A program made the translations under genes and the position numbers. A stretch of DNA of 64,000 bases from Bugula neritina (lineage: Eukaryota; Bryozoa; Gymnolaemata; Cheilostomatida; Bugulidae): NCBI GenBank assembly GCA_964035545.1, contig OZ037771.1, positions 9,989,408 through 10,053,407 of the forward strand, written 5' to 3'. The stretch's first letter is position 1. Every line of letters begins with the position of its first letter. Under the pieces are notes generated by a model that was not told the DNA's origin, made no database searches, and worked only from the letters and a program-made list of their open reading frames with translations. Shown one piece after another: positions 13,741 through 27,300 of this stretch.

Positions 13741-16700
13741 TGAAATATACTGCAACACATCCAAGTAGACTGTAATATACGGACATGTACTGTAACATAC
13801 TGAAACATACTGAAACATACTGAAACAAAATGAAATATACTGTAACACTCTGAGTAATCCTGCAAAATGCTGAAATATACTGTAACACAGTGAAGTATAC
13901 TGCAAAATTCTGAAACATACTGCAACATACTAAAACATGAGCAATATACAGAAAAATGCCTCAGCATACTCAAATATACTGCAAGTCGCTGCAACATACA
14001 TAAATACACTGTAACATACTGAAATACACTGCAACATACTGCAGCATACTGAAGTACACTGTAAAATGTTGAAATACACTGCAGCACTTTGGAATATACT
14101 GCAACACACTGAAATATACTGCAACATACTGAAATATACTGCAACATACTGCAACATACTGAAGTGCACTGTAACATACTGTAACTTACTGAAATACACT
14201 GCAACAAACTGTAACATACTGAAACACACTGAAACATACTGAAACATACTGAAACATACTGTAACATACTGAAACACACTGAAACATACTGAAACATACT
14301 GAGACATACTGAAATACACTGCAACATACTGAAACATACTGAAATATACTGAAATATACTGAAATACACTGTAACACATTGAAAAATACTGCAACATACT
14401 GAAAGACACTTCAACTCACTGAAGTATAGTGTAATATACGGAAATGTACTGTAACATACTGATATTTACTGTAACACACTGAAATATACTGCAACATACT
14501 GAAATACACTGTAACATACCGAAATAAACTGCAACATAATGCAACATACTGAATAACACTGTAACATACTAAAATACACTGCACTATTCTGCAACATACT
14601 TCAACGTACTGAAAGACACTGTAGCATAATGAAATACACTGCAACACATTGAAGTATACCGCAACAGACTGGAATATACTGCAACACATCCAAGTACATC
14701 GTAATATACGGACATGTACTGTAACATACTGGAACATACTGAAACATACTGCAACATTCTGAAGTACACTGTAAAATATTGAAATACACTGCAACATACT
14801 GCAACATACTGAAATACACTGTAACATGATGTAGTACACTGCAACACATTGAAATATACTGCAGCAAACAGAAATATACTGCAACATACTGAAATGTACT
14901 GCAACATACTAAAATACATTGCAACATATCGAAGTATATCGTAATAAACGGACATGTACTGTAACATACTGAAACACACTGAAACATACTGAAACATACT
15001 GAAACATACTGTAACATCGTGAAATACACTGCAACACATTGAAATATACTGCAACAAACTGAAATATACTGCAACATACTAAAACGTACTGCAACATACT
15101 GAAATACATTGCAACATATCGAAGTATATCGTAATATACGGACATGTACTGAAACATACTGAAACATACTGAAACATACTGAGATACACTGCAACATACT
15201 GCAACATACTGAAATACACTGTAACATGATGAAATACACTGCAACACATTGAAATATACTGCAACAAACTGAAATATACTGCAACATACTGAAACGTACT
15301 GCAACATACTGAAATACATTGCAACATATCGAAGTATGTCGTAATATACGGACATGTACTGTAACATACTGAAACACACTGAAACATACTGAAACATACT
15401 GAAATATACTGAAATATACTGAAATACACTGTAACACATTGAAAAATACTGCAACATACTGAAACACACTTCAACTCACTGAAGTATAGTGTAATATACG
15501 GAAATGTACTGTAACATACTGATAATTACTGCAACACACTGAAATATACTGCAACATACTGAAATACACTATAACATACCGAAATAAACTGCTACATAAT
15601 GCAACATACTGAATTACACTGTAACATACTAAATTACACTGCAACATTCTGCAACATAGTTCAACGTACTGAATACACTGTAACATAATGAAATACACTG
15701 CAACATACTGAAGTACACTGTAAAATATTAAAATACACTGCAACACATTGGAATATACTGCAACACACTGAAATATACTGTAACATACTGAAACATGAGC
15801 AATATACTGAAAGATGCCTCAACATACTCAAATACACTGCAAGAAACTGCAACATACGTAAATACACTGTAACATACTGAAATACACTGAAACATACTGC
15901 AACATACTGAAGTACACTGTGAAATATTCAAATACACTCCAACCCATTGAAATACACTGCAACACACTGAAATATACTGCAACATACTGAAATGTACTTC
16001 AACATAATGAAAAACACTGCAACATATCAAAGTATATCGTAATATACAGACATGCACTGTAACATACTGAAACATACTGAAACATACTGCAACATACCGC
16101 AACATGCTGAAAAACACCGTAACAAACTGAAATACGCTGCAACACATTGGAATATACTGCAACATATCCAAATAAATGGTAATATACTGAAATATACTGA
16201 AATACACTGTAACACATTGAAAAATACTGCAACATACTGAAACACACTACAACTCACTGAAGTATAGTGTAACTTACTGAAATGTACTGTAACATACTGA
16301 TATTTACTGCAACACACTGAAACATACTGCAACATACTGAAATACACTGTTACATACTAAAATACACTGCAACATACTGAAATACACTGCAACAATCTGC
16401 AACATTCTGCAACATACTTCAACATACTGAAATACACTGTAACAAACTGAAATACGCTGCAACACATTGGAATATACTGCAACATACCCAAATAAATGGT
16501 AACATACTGAAATATACTGAAATACAATGTAACACATTGAAAAATACTGCAACACAGTGAAAGACACTACAACTCACTGAAGTATAGTGTAATATACAAA
16601 AATGTACTGTAACATACTGATATTTACTGCAACACACTGAAATATACTGCAACATACTGAAATACACTGTTACATGCCAAAATAAACTGCAACATACTGC

Positions 16701-16777
16701 AACATACTGAAATACACTGTAACATACTCAAATACACTGCAACATTCTGCAACATATTGAAATATACTGCAACACAC
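13741..16777. repeat. 3,037-bp higher-order unit, copy 1
   Basis: Every landmark recurs 3,037 bp downstream (ccaagtagac at 13761 and 16798, for example). By eye only isolated substitutions separate it from copy 2, such as at 14632, 15571 and 15593. Part of it, 14411-15467, also matches 45372-46428 at a constant offset of 30,961 bp. Confidence 0.88.
13938..13965. repeat. gagcaata landmark, version 2 (example)
   Basis: This version carries aaaaatgcctcagc instead of aaagatgcctcaac and is followed by a gtcgctgc or gatgctgc patch. Other copies lie near 16975, 20012, 27423, 31780, 39443, 43590, 48047, 49744, 53221, 58009 and 61078. The two versions define two families of modules. Confidence 0.72.
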
Positions 16778-19700
16778 TGAAATATACTGCAACACATCCA
16801 AGTAGACTGTAATATACGGACATGTACTGTAACATACTGAAACATACTGAAACATACTGAAACAAAATGAAATATACTGTAACACTCTGAGTAATCCTGC
16901 AAAATGCTGAAATATACTGTAACACAGTGAAGTATACTGCAAAATTCTGAAACATACTGCAACATACTAAAACATGAGCAATATACAGAAAAATGCCTCA
17001 GCATACTCAAATATACTGCAAGTCGCTGCAACATACATAAATACACTGTAACATACTGAAATACACTGCAACATACTGCAGCATACTGAAGTACACTGTA
17101 AAATGTTGAAATACACTGCAGCACTTTGGAATATACTGCAACACACTGAAATATACTGCAACATACTGAAATATACTGCAACATACTGCAACATACTGAA
17201 GTGCACTGTAACATACTGTAACTTACTGAAATACACTGCAACAAACTGTAACATACTGAAACACACTGAAACATACTGAAACATACTGAAACATACTGTA
17301 ACATACTGAAACACACTGAAACATACTGAAACATACTGAGACATACTGAAATACACTGCAACATACTGAAACATACTGAAATATACTGAAATATACTGAA
17401 ATACACTGTAACACATTGAAAAATACTGCAACATACTGAAAGACACTTCAACTCACTGAAGTATAGTGTAATATACGGAAATGTACTGTAACATACTGAT
17501 ATTTACTGTAACACACTGAAATATACTGCAACATACTGAAATACACTGTAACATACCGAAATAAACTGCAACATAATGCAACATACTGAATAACACTGTA
17601 ACATACTAAAATACACTGCACTATTCTGCAACATACTTCAACGTACTGAAAGACACTGTAACATAATGAAATACACTGCAACACATTGAAGTATACCGCA
17701 ACAGACTGGAATATACTGCAACACATCCAAGTACATCGTAATATACGGACATGTACTGTAACATACTGGAACATACTGAAACATACTGCAACATTCTGAA
17801 GTACACTGTAAAATATTGAAATACACTGCAACATACTGCAACATACTGAAATACACTGTAACATGATGTAGTACACTGCAACACATTGAAATATACTGCA
17901 GCAAACAGAAATATACTGCAACATACTGAAATGTACTGCAACATACTAAAATACATTGCAACATATCGAAGTATATCGTAATAAACGGACATGTACTGTA
18001 ACATACTGAAACACACTGAAACATACTGAAACATACTGAAACATACTGTAACATCGTGAAATACACTGCAACACATTGAAATATACTGCAACAAACTGAA
18101 ATATACTGCAACATACTAAAACGTACTGCAACATACTGAAATACATTGCAACATATCGAAGTATATCGTAATATACGGACATGTACTGAAACATACTGAA
18201 ACATACTGAAACATACTGAGATACACTGCAACATACTGCAACATACTGAAATACACTGTAACATGATGAAATACACTGCAACACATTGAAATATACTGCA
18301 ACAAACTGAAATATACTGCAACATACTGAAACGTACTGCAACATACTGAAATACATTGCAACATATCGAAGTATGTCGTAATATACGGACATGTACTGTA
18401 ACATACTGAAACACACTGAAACATACTGAAACATACTGAAATATACTGAAATATACTGAAATACACTGTAACACATTGAAAAATACTGCAACATACTGAA
18501 ACACACTTCAACTCACTGAAGTATAGTGTAATATACGGAAATGTACTGTAACATACTGATAATTACTGCAACACACTGAAATATACTGCAACATACTGAA
18601 ATACACTGTAACATACCGAAATAAACTGCAACATAATGCAACATACTGAATTACACTGTAACATACTAAATTACACTGCAACATTCTGCAACATAGTTCA
18701 ACGTACTGAATACACTGTAACATAATGAAATACACTGCAACATACTGAAGTACACTGTAAAATATTAAAATACACTGCAACACATTGGAATATACTGCAA
18801 CACACTGAAATATACTGTAACATACTGAAACATGAGCAATATACTGAAAGATGCCTCAACATACTCAAATACACTGCAAGAAACTGCAACATACGTAAAT
18901 ACACTGTAACATACTGAAATACACTGAAACATACTGCAACATACTGAAGTACACTGTGAAATATTCAAATACACTCCAACCCATTGAAATACACTGCAAC
19001 ACACTGAAATATACTGCAACATACTGAAATGTACTTCAACATAATGAAAAACACTGCAACATATCAAAGTATATCGTAATATACAGACATGCACTGTAAC
19101 ATACTGAAACATACTGAAACATACTGCAACATACCGCAACATGCTGAAAAACACCGTAACAAACTGAAATACGCTGCAACACATTGGAATATACTGCAAC
19201 ATATCCAAATAAATGGTAATATACTGAAATATACTGAAATACACTGTAACACATTGAAAAATACTGCAACATACTGAAACACACTACAACTCACTGAAGT
19301 ATAGTGTAACTTACTGAAATGTACTGTAACATACTGATATTTACTGCAACACACTGAAACATACTGCAACATACTGAAATACACTGTTACATACTAAAAT
19401 ACACTGCAACATACTGAAATACACTGCAACAATCTGCAACATTCTGCAACATACTTCAACATACTGAAATACACTGTAACAAACTGAAATACGCTGCAAC
19501 ACATTGGAATATACTGCAACATACCCAAATAAATGGTAACATACTGAAATATACTGAAATACAATGTAACACATTGAAAAATACTGCAACACAGTGAAAG
19601 ACACTACAACTCACTGAAGTATAGTGTAATATACAAAAATGTACTGTAACATACTGATATTTACTGCAACACACTGAAATATACTGCAACATACTGAAAT

Positions 19701-19814
19701 ACACTGTTACATGCCAAAATAAACTGCAACATACTGCAACATACTGAAATACACTGTAACATACTCAAATACACTGCAACATTCTGCAACATATTGAAAT
19801 ATACTGCAACACAC
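16778..19814. repeat. 3,037-bp higher-order unit, copy 2
   Basis: This is the direct tandem partner of 13741-16777, with no visible length change. Confidence 0.88.
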
Positions 19815-22390
19815 TGAAATATACTGCAACACATCCAAGTAGACTGTAATATACGGACATGTACTGTAACATACTGAAACATACTGAAACATACTGAAAC
19901 AAAATGAAATATACTGTAACACTCTGAGTAATCCTGCAAAATGCTGAAATATACTGTAACACAGTGAAGTATACTGCAAAATTCTGAAACATACTGCAAC
20001 ATACTAAAACATGAGCAATATACAGAAAAATGCCTCAGCATACTCAAATATACTGCAAGTCGCTGCAACATACATAAATACACTGTAACATACTGAAATA
20101 CACTGCAACATACTGCAGCATACTGAAGTACACTGTAAAATGTTGAAATACACTGCAACACTTTGGAATATACTGCAACACACTGAAATATACTGCAACA
20201 TACTGAAATATACTGCAACATACTGCAACATACTGAAGTGCACTGTAACATACTGTAACTTACTGAAATACACTGCAACAAACTGTAACATACTGAAACA
20301 CACTGAAACATACTGAAACATACTGAAACATACTGTAACATACTGAAACACACTGAAACATACTGAAACATACTGAGACATACTGAAATACACTGCAACA
20401 TACTGAAACATACTGAAATATACTGAGGTATACTGAAATACACTGTAACACATTGAAAAATACTGCAACATACTGAAAGACACTTCAACTCACTGAAGTA
20501 TAGTGTAATATACGGAAATGTACTGTAACATACTGATATTTACTGTAACACACTGAAATATACTGCAACATACTGAAATACACTGTAACATACCGAAATA
20601 AACTGCAACATAATGCAACATACTGAATTACACTGTAACATGCTAAAATACACTGCAACATTCTGCAACATACTTCAACGTACTGAAAGACACAGTAACA
20701 TAATGAAATACACTGCAACACATTGAAATATACCGCAACAAACTGGAATATACTGCAACACATCCAAGTACATCGTAATATACGGACATGTACTGTAACA
20801 TACTGGAACATACTGAAACATACTGCAACATTCTGAAGTACACTGTAAAATATTGAAATACACTGCAACAAACTGCAACATACTGAGGTACACTGTACAT
20901 ATTGAAAAACACTGCAACACACTGAAATATACTGCAACACACTGAAATATACTGCAAAATACTGAATTATACTTCAACATACTGCAACATACTGAAAGAC
21001 ACTACAACTCACTGAAGTATAGTGCAATATACAGAAATGTACTCTAACATACTGATATTTATTGTTACACACTGAAATATACTACAACATACTGAAATAC
21101 ACTGCAACATACCGAAATAAGCTGCAACATACTGCAACATACTGAAATACACTGTAACATGATGTAGTACACTGCAACACATTGAAATATACTGCAACAA
21201 ACTGAAATATACTGCAACATACTGAAATGTACTGCAACATACTGAAATACATTGCAACATATGGAAGTATATCGTAATAAACGGACACGTACTGTAACAT
21301 ACTGAAACACACTGAAACATACTGAAACATACTGGAACATACTGAAACATACTGAAATACACTGCAACATACTGCAACATACTGAAACATACTGTAACAT
21401 TATGAAACACACTGCAACACATTGAAATATACTGCAACAAACTGAAATATACTGCAACATACTAAAACGTACTGCAACGTACTGAAATACATTGCAACAT
21501 ATCGAAGTATACCGTAATATACGGACATGTACTGAAACATACCGAAACACACTGAAACATACTGAGATACACTGCAACATACTGCAACATACTGAAATAC
21601 ACTGTAACACGATGAAATACACTGCAACACACTGAAATATACTGCAACACACTGAAATATACTGCAAAATACTGAAATATACTTCAACATACTGCAACAT
21701 ACTGAAAGACACTACAACTCACTGAAGTATAGTGCATCATACAGAAATGTACTCTAACATACTGATATTTAATGTTACACACTGAAATATACTACAACAT
21801 ACTGAAAAACACTGTAACACATTGAAATACACTGCAAAACATTGAAATATACTGCAACAAACTGAAATATACTGCAACATACTGAAACGTACTGCAACAT
21901 ACTGTAATACATTGCAACATATCGAAGTATGTCGTAATATACGGACATGTACTGTAACATACTGAAACACACTGAAACATACTGAAACATACTGAAATAT
22001 ACTGAAATATACTGAAATACACTGTAACACATTGAAAAATATTGCAACATACTGAAAGACACTTCAACTCACTGAAGTATAGTGTAATATACGGAAATGT
22101 ACTGTAACATACTGATAATTACTGCAACACACTGAAATATACTGCAACATACTGAAATACACTGTAACATACCGAAATAAACTGCAACATAATGCAACAT
22201 ACTGAATTACACTGTAACATACTAAATTACACTGCAACATTCTGCAACATAGTTCAACGTACTGAATACACTGTAACATAATGAAATACACTGCAACATA
22301 CTGCAACATACTGAAGTACACTGTAAAATATTAAAATACACTGCAACACATTGGAATATACTGCAACACACTGAAATATACTGTAACATA
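19455..22390. repeat. long-range duplicated block, left copy
   Basis: It matches 49188-52123 at a constant offset of 29,733 bp over about 2.9 kb, with no length change that I can see. Just upstream the offset is 29,743 because one monomer is missing at 49191. It overlaps copies 2 and 3 of the 3,037-bp unit and the module with the insertion, so the window is a mosaic of exchanged blocks. Confidence 0.85.
19815..20860. repeat. 3,037-bp higher-order unit, partial copy 3
   Basis: It follows copy 2 in register to about 20570, then is more diverged to about 20860. There it switches to another module type with gaggtacactgtacatattg. It is therefore a recombinant boundary, not a complete third unit. 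Confidence 0.75.
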
Positions 22391-22759
22391 CTGAAACATG
22401 AGCAATATACTGAAAGATGCCTCAACATACTCAAATACACTGCAAGAAACTGCAACATACGTAAATACACTGTAACATACTGAAATACACTGAAACATAC
22501 TGCAACATACTGAAGTACACTGTAAAATATTCAAATACACTGCAACACATTGAAATACACTGCAACACACTGAAATATACTGCAACATACTGAAATGTAC
22601 TTCAACATAATGAAAAACACTGCAACATATCAAAGTATATCGTAATATACAGACATGTACTGTAACATACTGAAACATACTGAAACATACTGAAACATAC
22701 TGAAACATACTGAAACATACTGAAATACACTGTAACAAACTGAAATACACTGCAACAAG

Positions 22760-22761
22760 TT
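22760..22761. other. target-site duplication TT, left copy
   Basis: The left flank reads caacaagtt before the element. Empty paralogs read caacaagttggaatat (for example 47121-47136, with one substitution), so TT is the duplicated target. Confidence 0.85.
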
Positions 22762-22780
22762 CACAGGATAGTTAAGGGCA
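22762..22780 (+). repeat. left terminal inverted repeat of the element
   Basis: The sequence is CACAGGATAGTTAAGGGCA. It is a perfect 19-bp inverted match to 23499-23517. The next bases (tcctc versus acctt in the inverted copy) match only partly, so the perfect repeat stops here. Confidence 0.95.
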
Positions 22781-23170
22781 TCCTCACTAAGAATATCATA
22801 AATTTCTCCCAAAATGTAGTTTAGGTTCTTGAATAATACTACTCTGCGGGTGGCATGCGTGTTGCCTACTTGCAATTGTTTAGCCTAAGATCAAACTACA
22901 ACCAATAAGCAGCAACCTTCATTAGGGCTGCGTTATCTATCAACATTCCATTATAGGCGCTACATACACAAAGTACCAAGCAAGCTATTCATTATAGCCT
23001 GCCAGCTAGCAAGCCTATAATAAGCATGTACGCGCCAATATCTTCTCATCCCTACGTGCTCATTGAAGCGTGAAGCACTGCGCGCTGCTAATTTACTATG
23101 AAAAAATATGGCATTTTCAGTGTATAAATCACCAATTTGTGGGCAATCTAGAAGAGTTATTGGAAAAAGA
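22781..23170. other. unique left body of the element, no recognisable gene
   Basis: This is non-repetitive sequence between the left terminal repeat and the first 180-bp segment. It is richer in G, T and CpG than the array. An open frame of 98 codons starts at 23108 and runs to 23404, but its second half lies in the internal repeat (the residues VTLEK occur twice for that reason) and I recognise no family. A minus-strand frame running out of the array into this body (22875 to 22630) is a chimera of transposon and satellite. I see no transposase, promoter or RNA gene. Confidence 0.6.
22991..23021. other. hairpin inside the element
   Basis: The bases attatagcct at 22991-23000 pair with agcctataat at 23012-23021 (9 of 10) around an 11-nt loop. 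A further copy of one arm in inverse orientation, attataggc at 22950-22958, matches gcctataat at 23013-23021 perfectly. Internal inverted repeats of this size are common in MITEs. No function can be read from it. Confidence 0.5.
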
Positions 23171-23350
23171 AAAAAAGTTACCCTGGAGAAATATCTCAGG
23201 ATTCCAGCAGTGCAATTTTTATTCAGATATCATGCTTTGCTGCTGAGATATTTTACTGGTACTGAAAAGTCAGCTTTTCAGGCAAAATTGGCCAAAATTG
23301 GGCAGTTTTTTGTCTATAACTTTGCAAAAAAAATTAAAATTGAAATTTCC
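23171..23350 (+). repeat. internal direct repeat of the element, copy 1
   Basis: It begins aaaaaagttaccctggagaa, which recurs at 23351. The 17-bp word attttactggtactgaa at 23250-23266 recurs at 23430-23446. Both words are displaced by exactly 180 bp, which marks an old tandem duplication. The bases between are only loosely alike (for example agcagtgcaa versus agcatagt, and tgagata versus tgagatttta). The A-rich end (about 23325-23350) is a low-complexity run. Confidence 0.7.
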
Positions 23351-23517
23351 AAAAAAGTTACCCTGGAGAAAAAGAAGATCTACAGCATAGTTTTTAAATT
23401 TTGACTCTAGCACAATTAGGTGAGATTTTATTTTACTGGTACTGAATTCTTATATGATTACAATGCAAACCTCAGCAAGGCAGTTGCAGCTAAAAGGTTG
23501 CCCTTAACTATCCTGTG
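23351..23517 (+). repeat. internal direct repeat of the element, copy 2 (ends at terminal repeat)
   Basis: This is the second, diverged copy of the 180-bp segment. It keeps the 20-bp word at its start and the 17-bp word at 23430-23446, then runs into the right terminal repeat. It is about 13 bp shorter than copy 1 because the element ends. The right half of the element may therefore have grown by tandem duplication before the element spread. Confidence 0.65.
23499..23517 (-). repeat. right terminal inverted repeat of the element
   Basis: The sequence tgcccttaactatcctgtg is the exact reverse complement of 22762-22780. It abuts the resumed array, which begins ttggaat. Confidence 0.95.
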
Positions 23518-23519
23518 TT
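23518..23519. other. target-site duplication TT, right copy
   Basis: The right flank reads ttggaatatactg after the element. Joining the flanks and removing one TT restores the empty-site sequence found at six paralogous positions. Confidence 0.85.
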
Positions 23520-24300
23520 GGAATATACTGCAACATACCCAAGTATATGGTAATATAATGAAATATACTGCAACATACCGCAACATACTCAAAAACACTG
23601 TAACAAACTGAAATACGCTGCAACACATTGGAATAAACTGCGACATATCCAAATAAATGGTAATATTCTGAAATATATTGAAATACACTGTAACACATTG
23701 AAAAATACTGCAACATACTGAAACACACTACAACTCGCTGAAGTATAGTGTAACTTACTGAAATGTACTGTAACATAATGATATTTACTGCAACACACTG
23801 AAACATACTGCAACATACTGAAACACACTGTTACATACTAAAATACACTGCAACATACTAAAATACACTGCAACAATCTGCAACATTCTGCAACATACTT
23901 CAACATACTGAAAAACACTGTAACAAACTGAAATACGCTGCAACACATTGGAATATACTGCAACATACCCAAATAAATGGTAACATACTGAAATATACTG
24001 AAATACAATGTAACACATTGAAAAATACTGCAACACACCGAAAGACACTACAACTCACTGAAGTATAGTGTAATATACGAAAACGTACTGTAACATACTG
24101 ATATTTACTGCAACACACTGAAATATACTGCAACATACTGAAATACACTGTTACATGCCAAAATAAACTGCAACATACTGCAACATACTGAAATACACTG
24201 TAACATACTCAAATACACGGCAACATTCTGCAACATATTGAAATATACTGCAACACACTGAAATATACTGCAACGCACTGAAATATACTGCAAAATACTG

Positions 24301-27300
24301 AAATATACTTCAACATACTGCAACATACTGAAAGACACTACAACTCACTGAAGTATAGTGCAATCTACAGAAATGTACTCTAACATACTGATATTTAATG
24401 TTACACACTGAAATATACTACAACATACTGAAATACACTGTAACATACCGAAATAAGCTGCAACATACTGCAACATACATAAATACACTGTAACATACTG
24501 AAATACACTGCAACATACTGCAGCATACTGAAGTACACTGTAAAATGTTGAAATACACTGCAGCACTTTGGAATATACTGCAACACACTGAAATATACTG
24601 CAACATACTGAAATATACTGCAACATACTGCAACATACTGAAGTGCACTGTAACATACTGTAACTTACTGAAATTTACTGCAACAAACTGTAACATACTG
24701 AAACACACTGAAACATACTGAAACATACTGAAACATACTGTAACATACTGAAACACACTGAAACATACTGAAACATACTGAGACATACTGAAATAAACTG
24801 CAACATACTGAAACATACTGAAATATACTGAAATATACTGAAATACACTGTAACACATTGAAAAATACTGCAACATACTGAAAGACACTTCAACTCACTG
24901 AAGTATAGTGTAATATACGGAAATGTACTGTAACATACTGATATTTACTGTAACACACTGAAATATACTGCAACATACTGAAATACACTGTAACATACCG
25001 AAATAAACTGCAACATAATGCAACATACTGAATAACACTGTAACATACTAAAATACACTGCACTATTCTGCAACATACTTCAACGTACTGAAAGACACTG
25101 TAACATAATGAAATACACTGCAACACATTGAAGTATACTGCAACAGACTGGAATATACTGCAACACATCCAAGGACATCGTAATATACGGACATGTACTG
25201 TAACATACTGGAACATACTGAAACATACTGCAACATTCTGAAGTACACTGTAAAATATTGAAATACACTGCAACATACTGCAACATACTGAAATACACTG
25301 TAACATGATGTAGTACACTGCAACACATTGAAATATACTGCAGCAAACAGAAATATACTGCAACATACTGAAATGTACTGCAACATACTAAAATACATTG
25401 CAACATATCGAAGTATATCGTAATAAACGGACATGTACTGTAACATACTGAAACACACTGAAACATACTGAAACATACTGAAACATACTGTATCATCATG
25501 AAATACACTGCAACACATTGAAATATACTGCAACAAACTGAAATATACTGCAACATACTAAAACGTACTGCAACATACTGAAATACATTGCAACATATCG
25601 AAGTATATCGTAATATACGGACATGTACTGAAACATACTGAAACATACTGAAACATACTGAGATACACTGCAACATACTGCAACATACTGAAATACACTG
25701 TAACATGATGAAATACACTGCAACACATTGAAATATACTGCAACAAACTGAAATATACTGCAACATACTGAAACGTACTGCAACATACTGAAATACATTG
25801 CAACATATCGAAGTATGTCGTAATATACGGACATGTACTGTAACATACTGAAACACACTGAAACATACTGAAACATACTGAAATATACTGAAATATACTG
25901 AAATACACTGTAACACATTGAAAAATACTGCAACATACTGAAAGACACTTCAACTCACTGAAGTATAGTGTAATATACGGAAATGTACTGTAACATACTG
26001 ATAATTACTGCAACACACTGAAATATACTGCAACATACTGAAATACACTGTAACATACCGAAATAAACTGCAACATAATGCAACATACTGAATTACACTG
26101 TAACATACTAAATTACACTGCAACATTCTGCAACATAGTTCAACGTACTGAATACACTGTAACATAATGAAATACACTGCAACATACTGCAACATACTGA
26201 AGTACACTGTAAAATATTAAAATACACTGCAACACATTGGAATATACTGCAACACACTGAAATATACTGTAACATACTGAAACATGAGCAATATACTGAA
26301 AGATGCCTCAACATACTCAAATACACTGCAAGAAACTGCAACATACGTAAATACACTGTAACATACTGAAATACACTGAAACATACTGCAACATACTGAA
26401 GTACACTGTGAAATATTCAAATACACTCCAACACTTTGAAATACACTGCAACACACTGAAATATACTGCAACATACTGAAATGTACTTCAACGTAATGAA
26501 AAACACTGCAACATATCAAAGTATATCGTAATATACAGCCATGCACTGTAACATACTGAAACATACTGAATCATACTGCAACATACCGCAACATACTGAA
26601 AAACACCGTAACAAACTGAAATACGCTGCAACACATTGGAATATACTGCAATATATCCAAATAAATGGTAATATACTGAAATATACTGAAATACACTGTA
26701 ACACATTGAAAAATACTGCAACATACTGAAACACACTACAACTCACTGAAGTATAGTGTAACTTACTGAAACGTACTGTAACATACTGATATTTACTGCA
26801 ACACACTGAAACATACTGCAACATACTGAAATACACTGTTACATACTAAAATACACTGCAACATACTAAAATACACTGCAACAATCTGCAACATTCTGCA
26901 ACATACTTCAACATACTGAAATACACTGTAACCAACTGAAATACGCTGCAACACATTGGAATATACTGCAACATACCCAAATAAATGGTAACATACTGAA
27001 ATATACTGAAATACAATGTAACACATTGAAAAATACTGCAACACAGTGAAAGACACTACAACTCACTGAAGTATAGTGTAATATACAAAAATGTACTGTA
27101 ACATACTGATATTTACTGCAACACACTGAAATATACTGCAACATACTGCAACATACTGAAATACACTGTAACATACTCAAATACACTGCAACATTCTGCA
27201 ACATATTGAAATATACTGCAACACACTGAAATATACTGCAACACATCCAAGTAGACTGTAATATACGGACATGTACTGTAACATACTGAAACATACTGAA

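Larger units (their letters stand above)
1..22759. repeat. 10-bp minisatellite array, left arm
   Basis: Nearly every 10-bp block is a variant of one monomer, actgNaacat or actgaaatac, where N is usually a, c or t. The register holds for hundreds of bases and then slips by one base at rare sites such as about position 270 (cactgtacatattg). Orientation never changes. The + strand is strongly skewed: a typical monomer has four or five A, two or three C, two T and one G. Monomer variants are arranged in longer units listed separately. The array is already in progress at base 1, so its true start lies outside the window. I see no gene, RNA gene or unrelated DNA in this arm. A satellite or minisatellite assignment is direct from the sequence; a chromosomal location is not. 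Confidence 0.98.
22762..23517. mobile_element. MITE-like non-autonomous DNA transposon (756 bp)
   Basis: This is the only non-array DNA in the window. It begins CACAGGATAGTTAAGGGCA and ends with the exact reverse complement, giving 19-bp perfect terminal inverted repeats. It is flanked by TT on each side, where empty paralogous sites have a single TT. Base composition and word use differ completely from the array. Inside are two diverged copies of a roughly 180-bp segment and a short hairpin. No transposase motif is visible; the best internal open frame is 98 codons and unrecognised, so the element looks non-autonomous. The CAC termini and 2-bp duplication would be compatible with a CMC-like (CACTA/Mirage) origin, but I cannot assign a superfamily with confidence. 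No second copy occurs in the window. Confidence 0.9.
21841..24270. repeat. module carrying the insertion
   Basis: Outside the element this stretch is collinear with 46209-47880. The offset is 24,368 bp before the insertion (22331 matches 46699) and 23,610 bp after it (23785 matches 47395). The difference, 758 bp, equals 756 bp of element plus a 2-bp target duplication. The two copies also share private variants just downstream, such as gaataaactgcgacatatcc. Collinearity ends at 24270, where this copy reads caacgcactg and the other turns to a variant with ccaagtagac. Confidence 0.85.

Noticed and set aside
16052-16240. Short + strand open frames (also at 19089, 26541, 30857, 38561, 42667, 58560 and 62858)
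   Set aside because: These lie where actgc-type monomers happen to avoid in-frame TGA. They are copies of the same array module and have no gene features.
22630-22875. Minus-strand frame crossing the left end of the element
   Set aside because: About half is element sequence and half is satellite decapeptide, joined at the terminal repeat. It is a chance chimera; the element part, about 39 residues, is unrecognised.
23013-23024. TATAAT-like word (cctataataagc) as a promoter
   Set aside because: A single AT-rich word inside a hairpin arm of a MITE, with no matching upstream element and no gene downstream.
23108-23404. 98-codon + strand frame inside the element
   Set aside because: It is lysine-rich, of low complexity in part, contains the 180-bp repeat word at both ends (VTLEK twice) and matches no transposase motif I know. 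It could be a decayed remnant but cannot be called a gene.
23250-23446. Origin of the satellite monomer from the element, since attttactggtactgaa shares tactgaa with the array
   Set aside because: Seven shared bases in an A/T-rich word are expected by chance, and the insertion clearly postdates the array.
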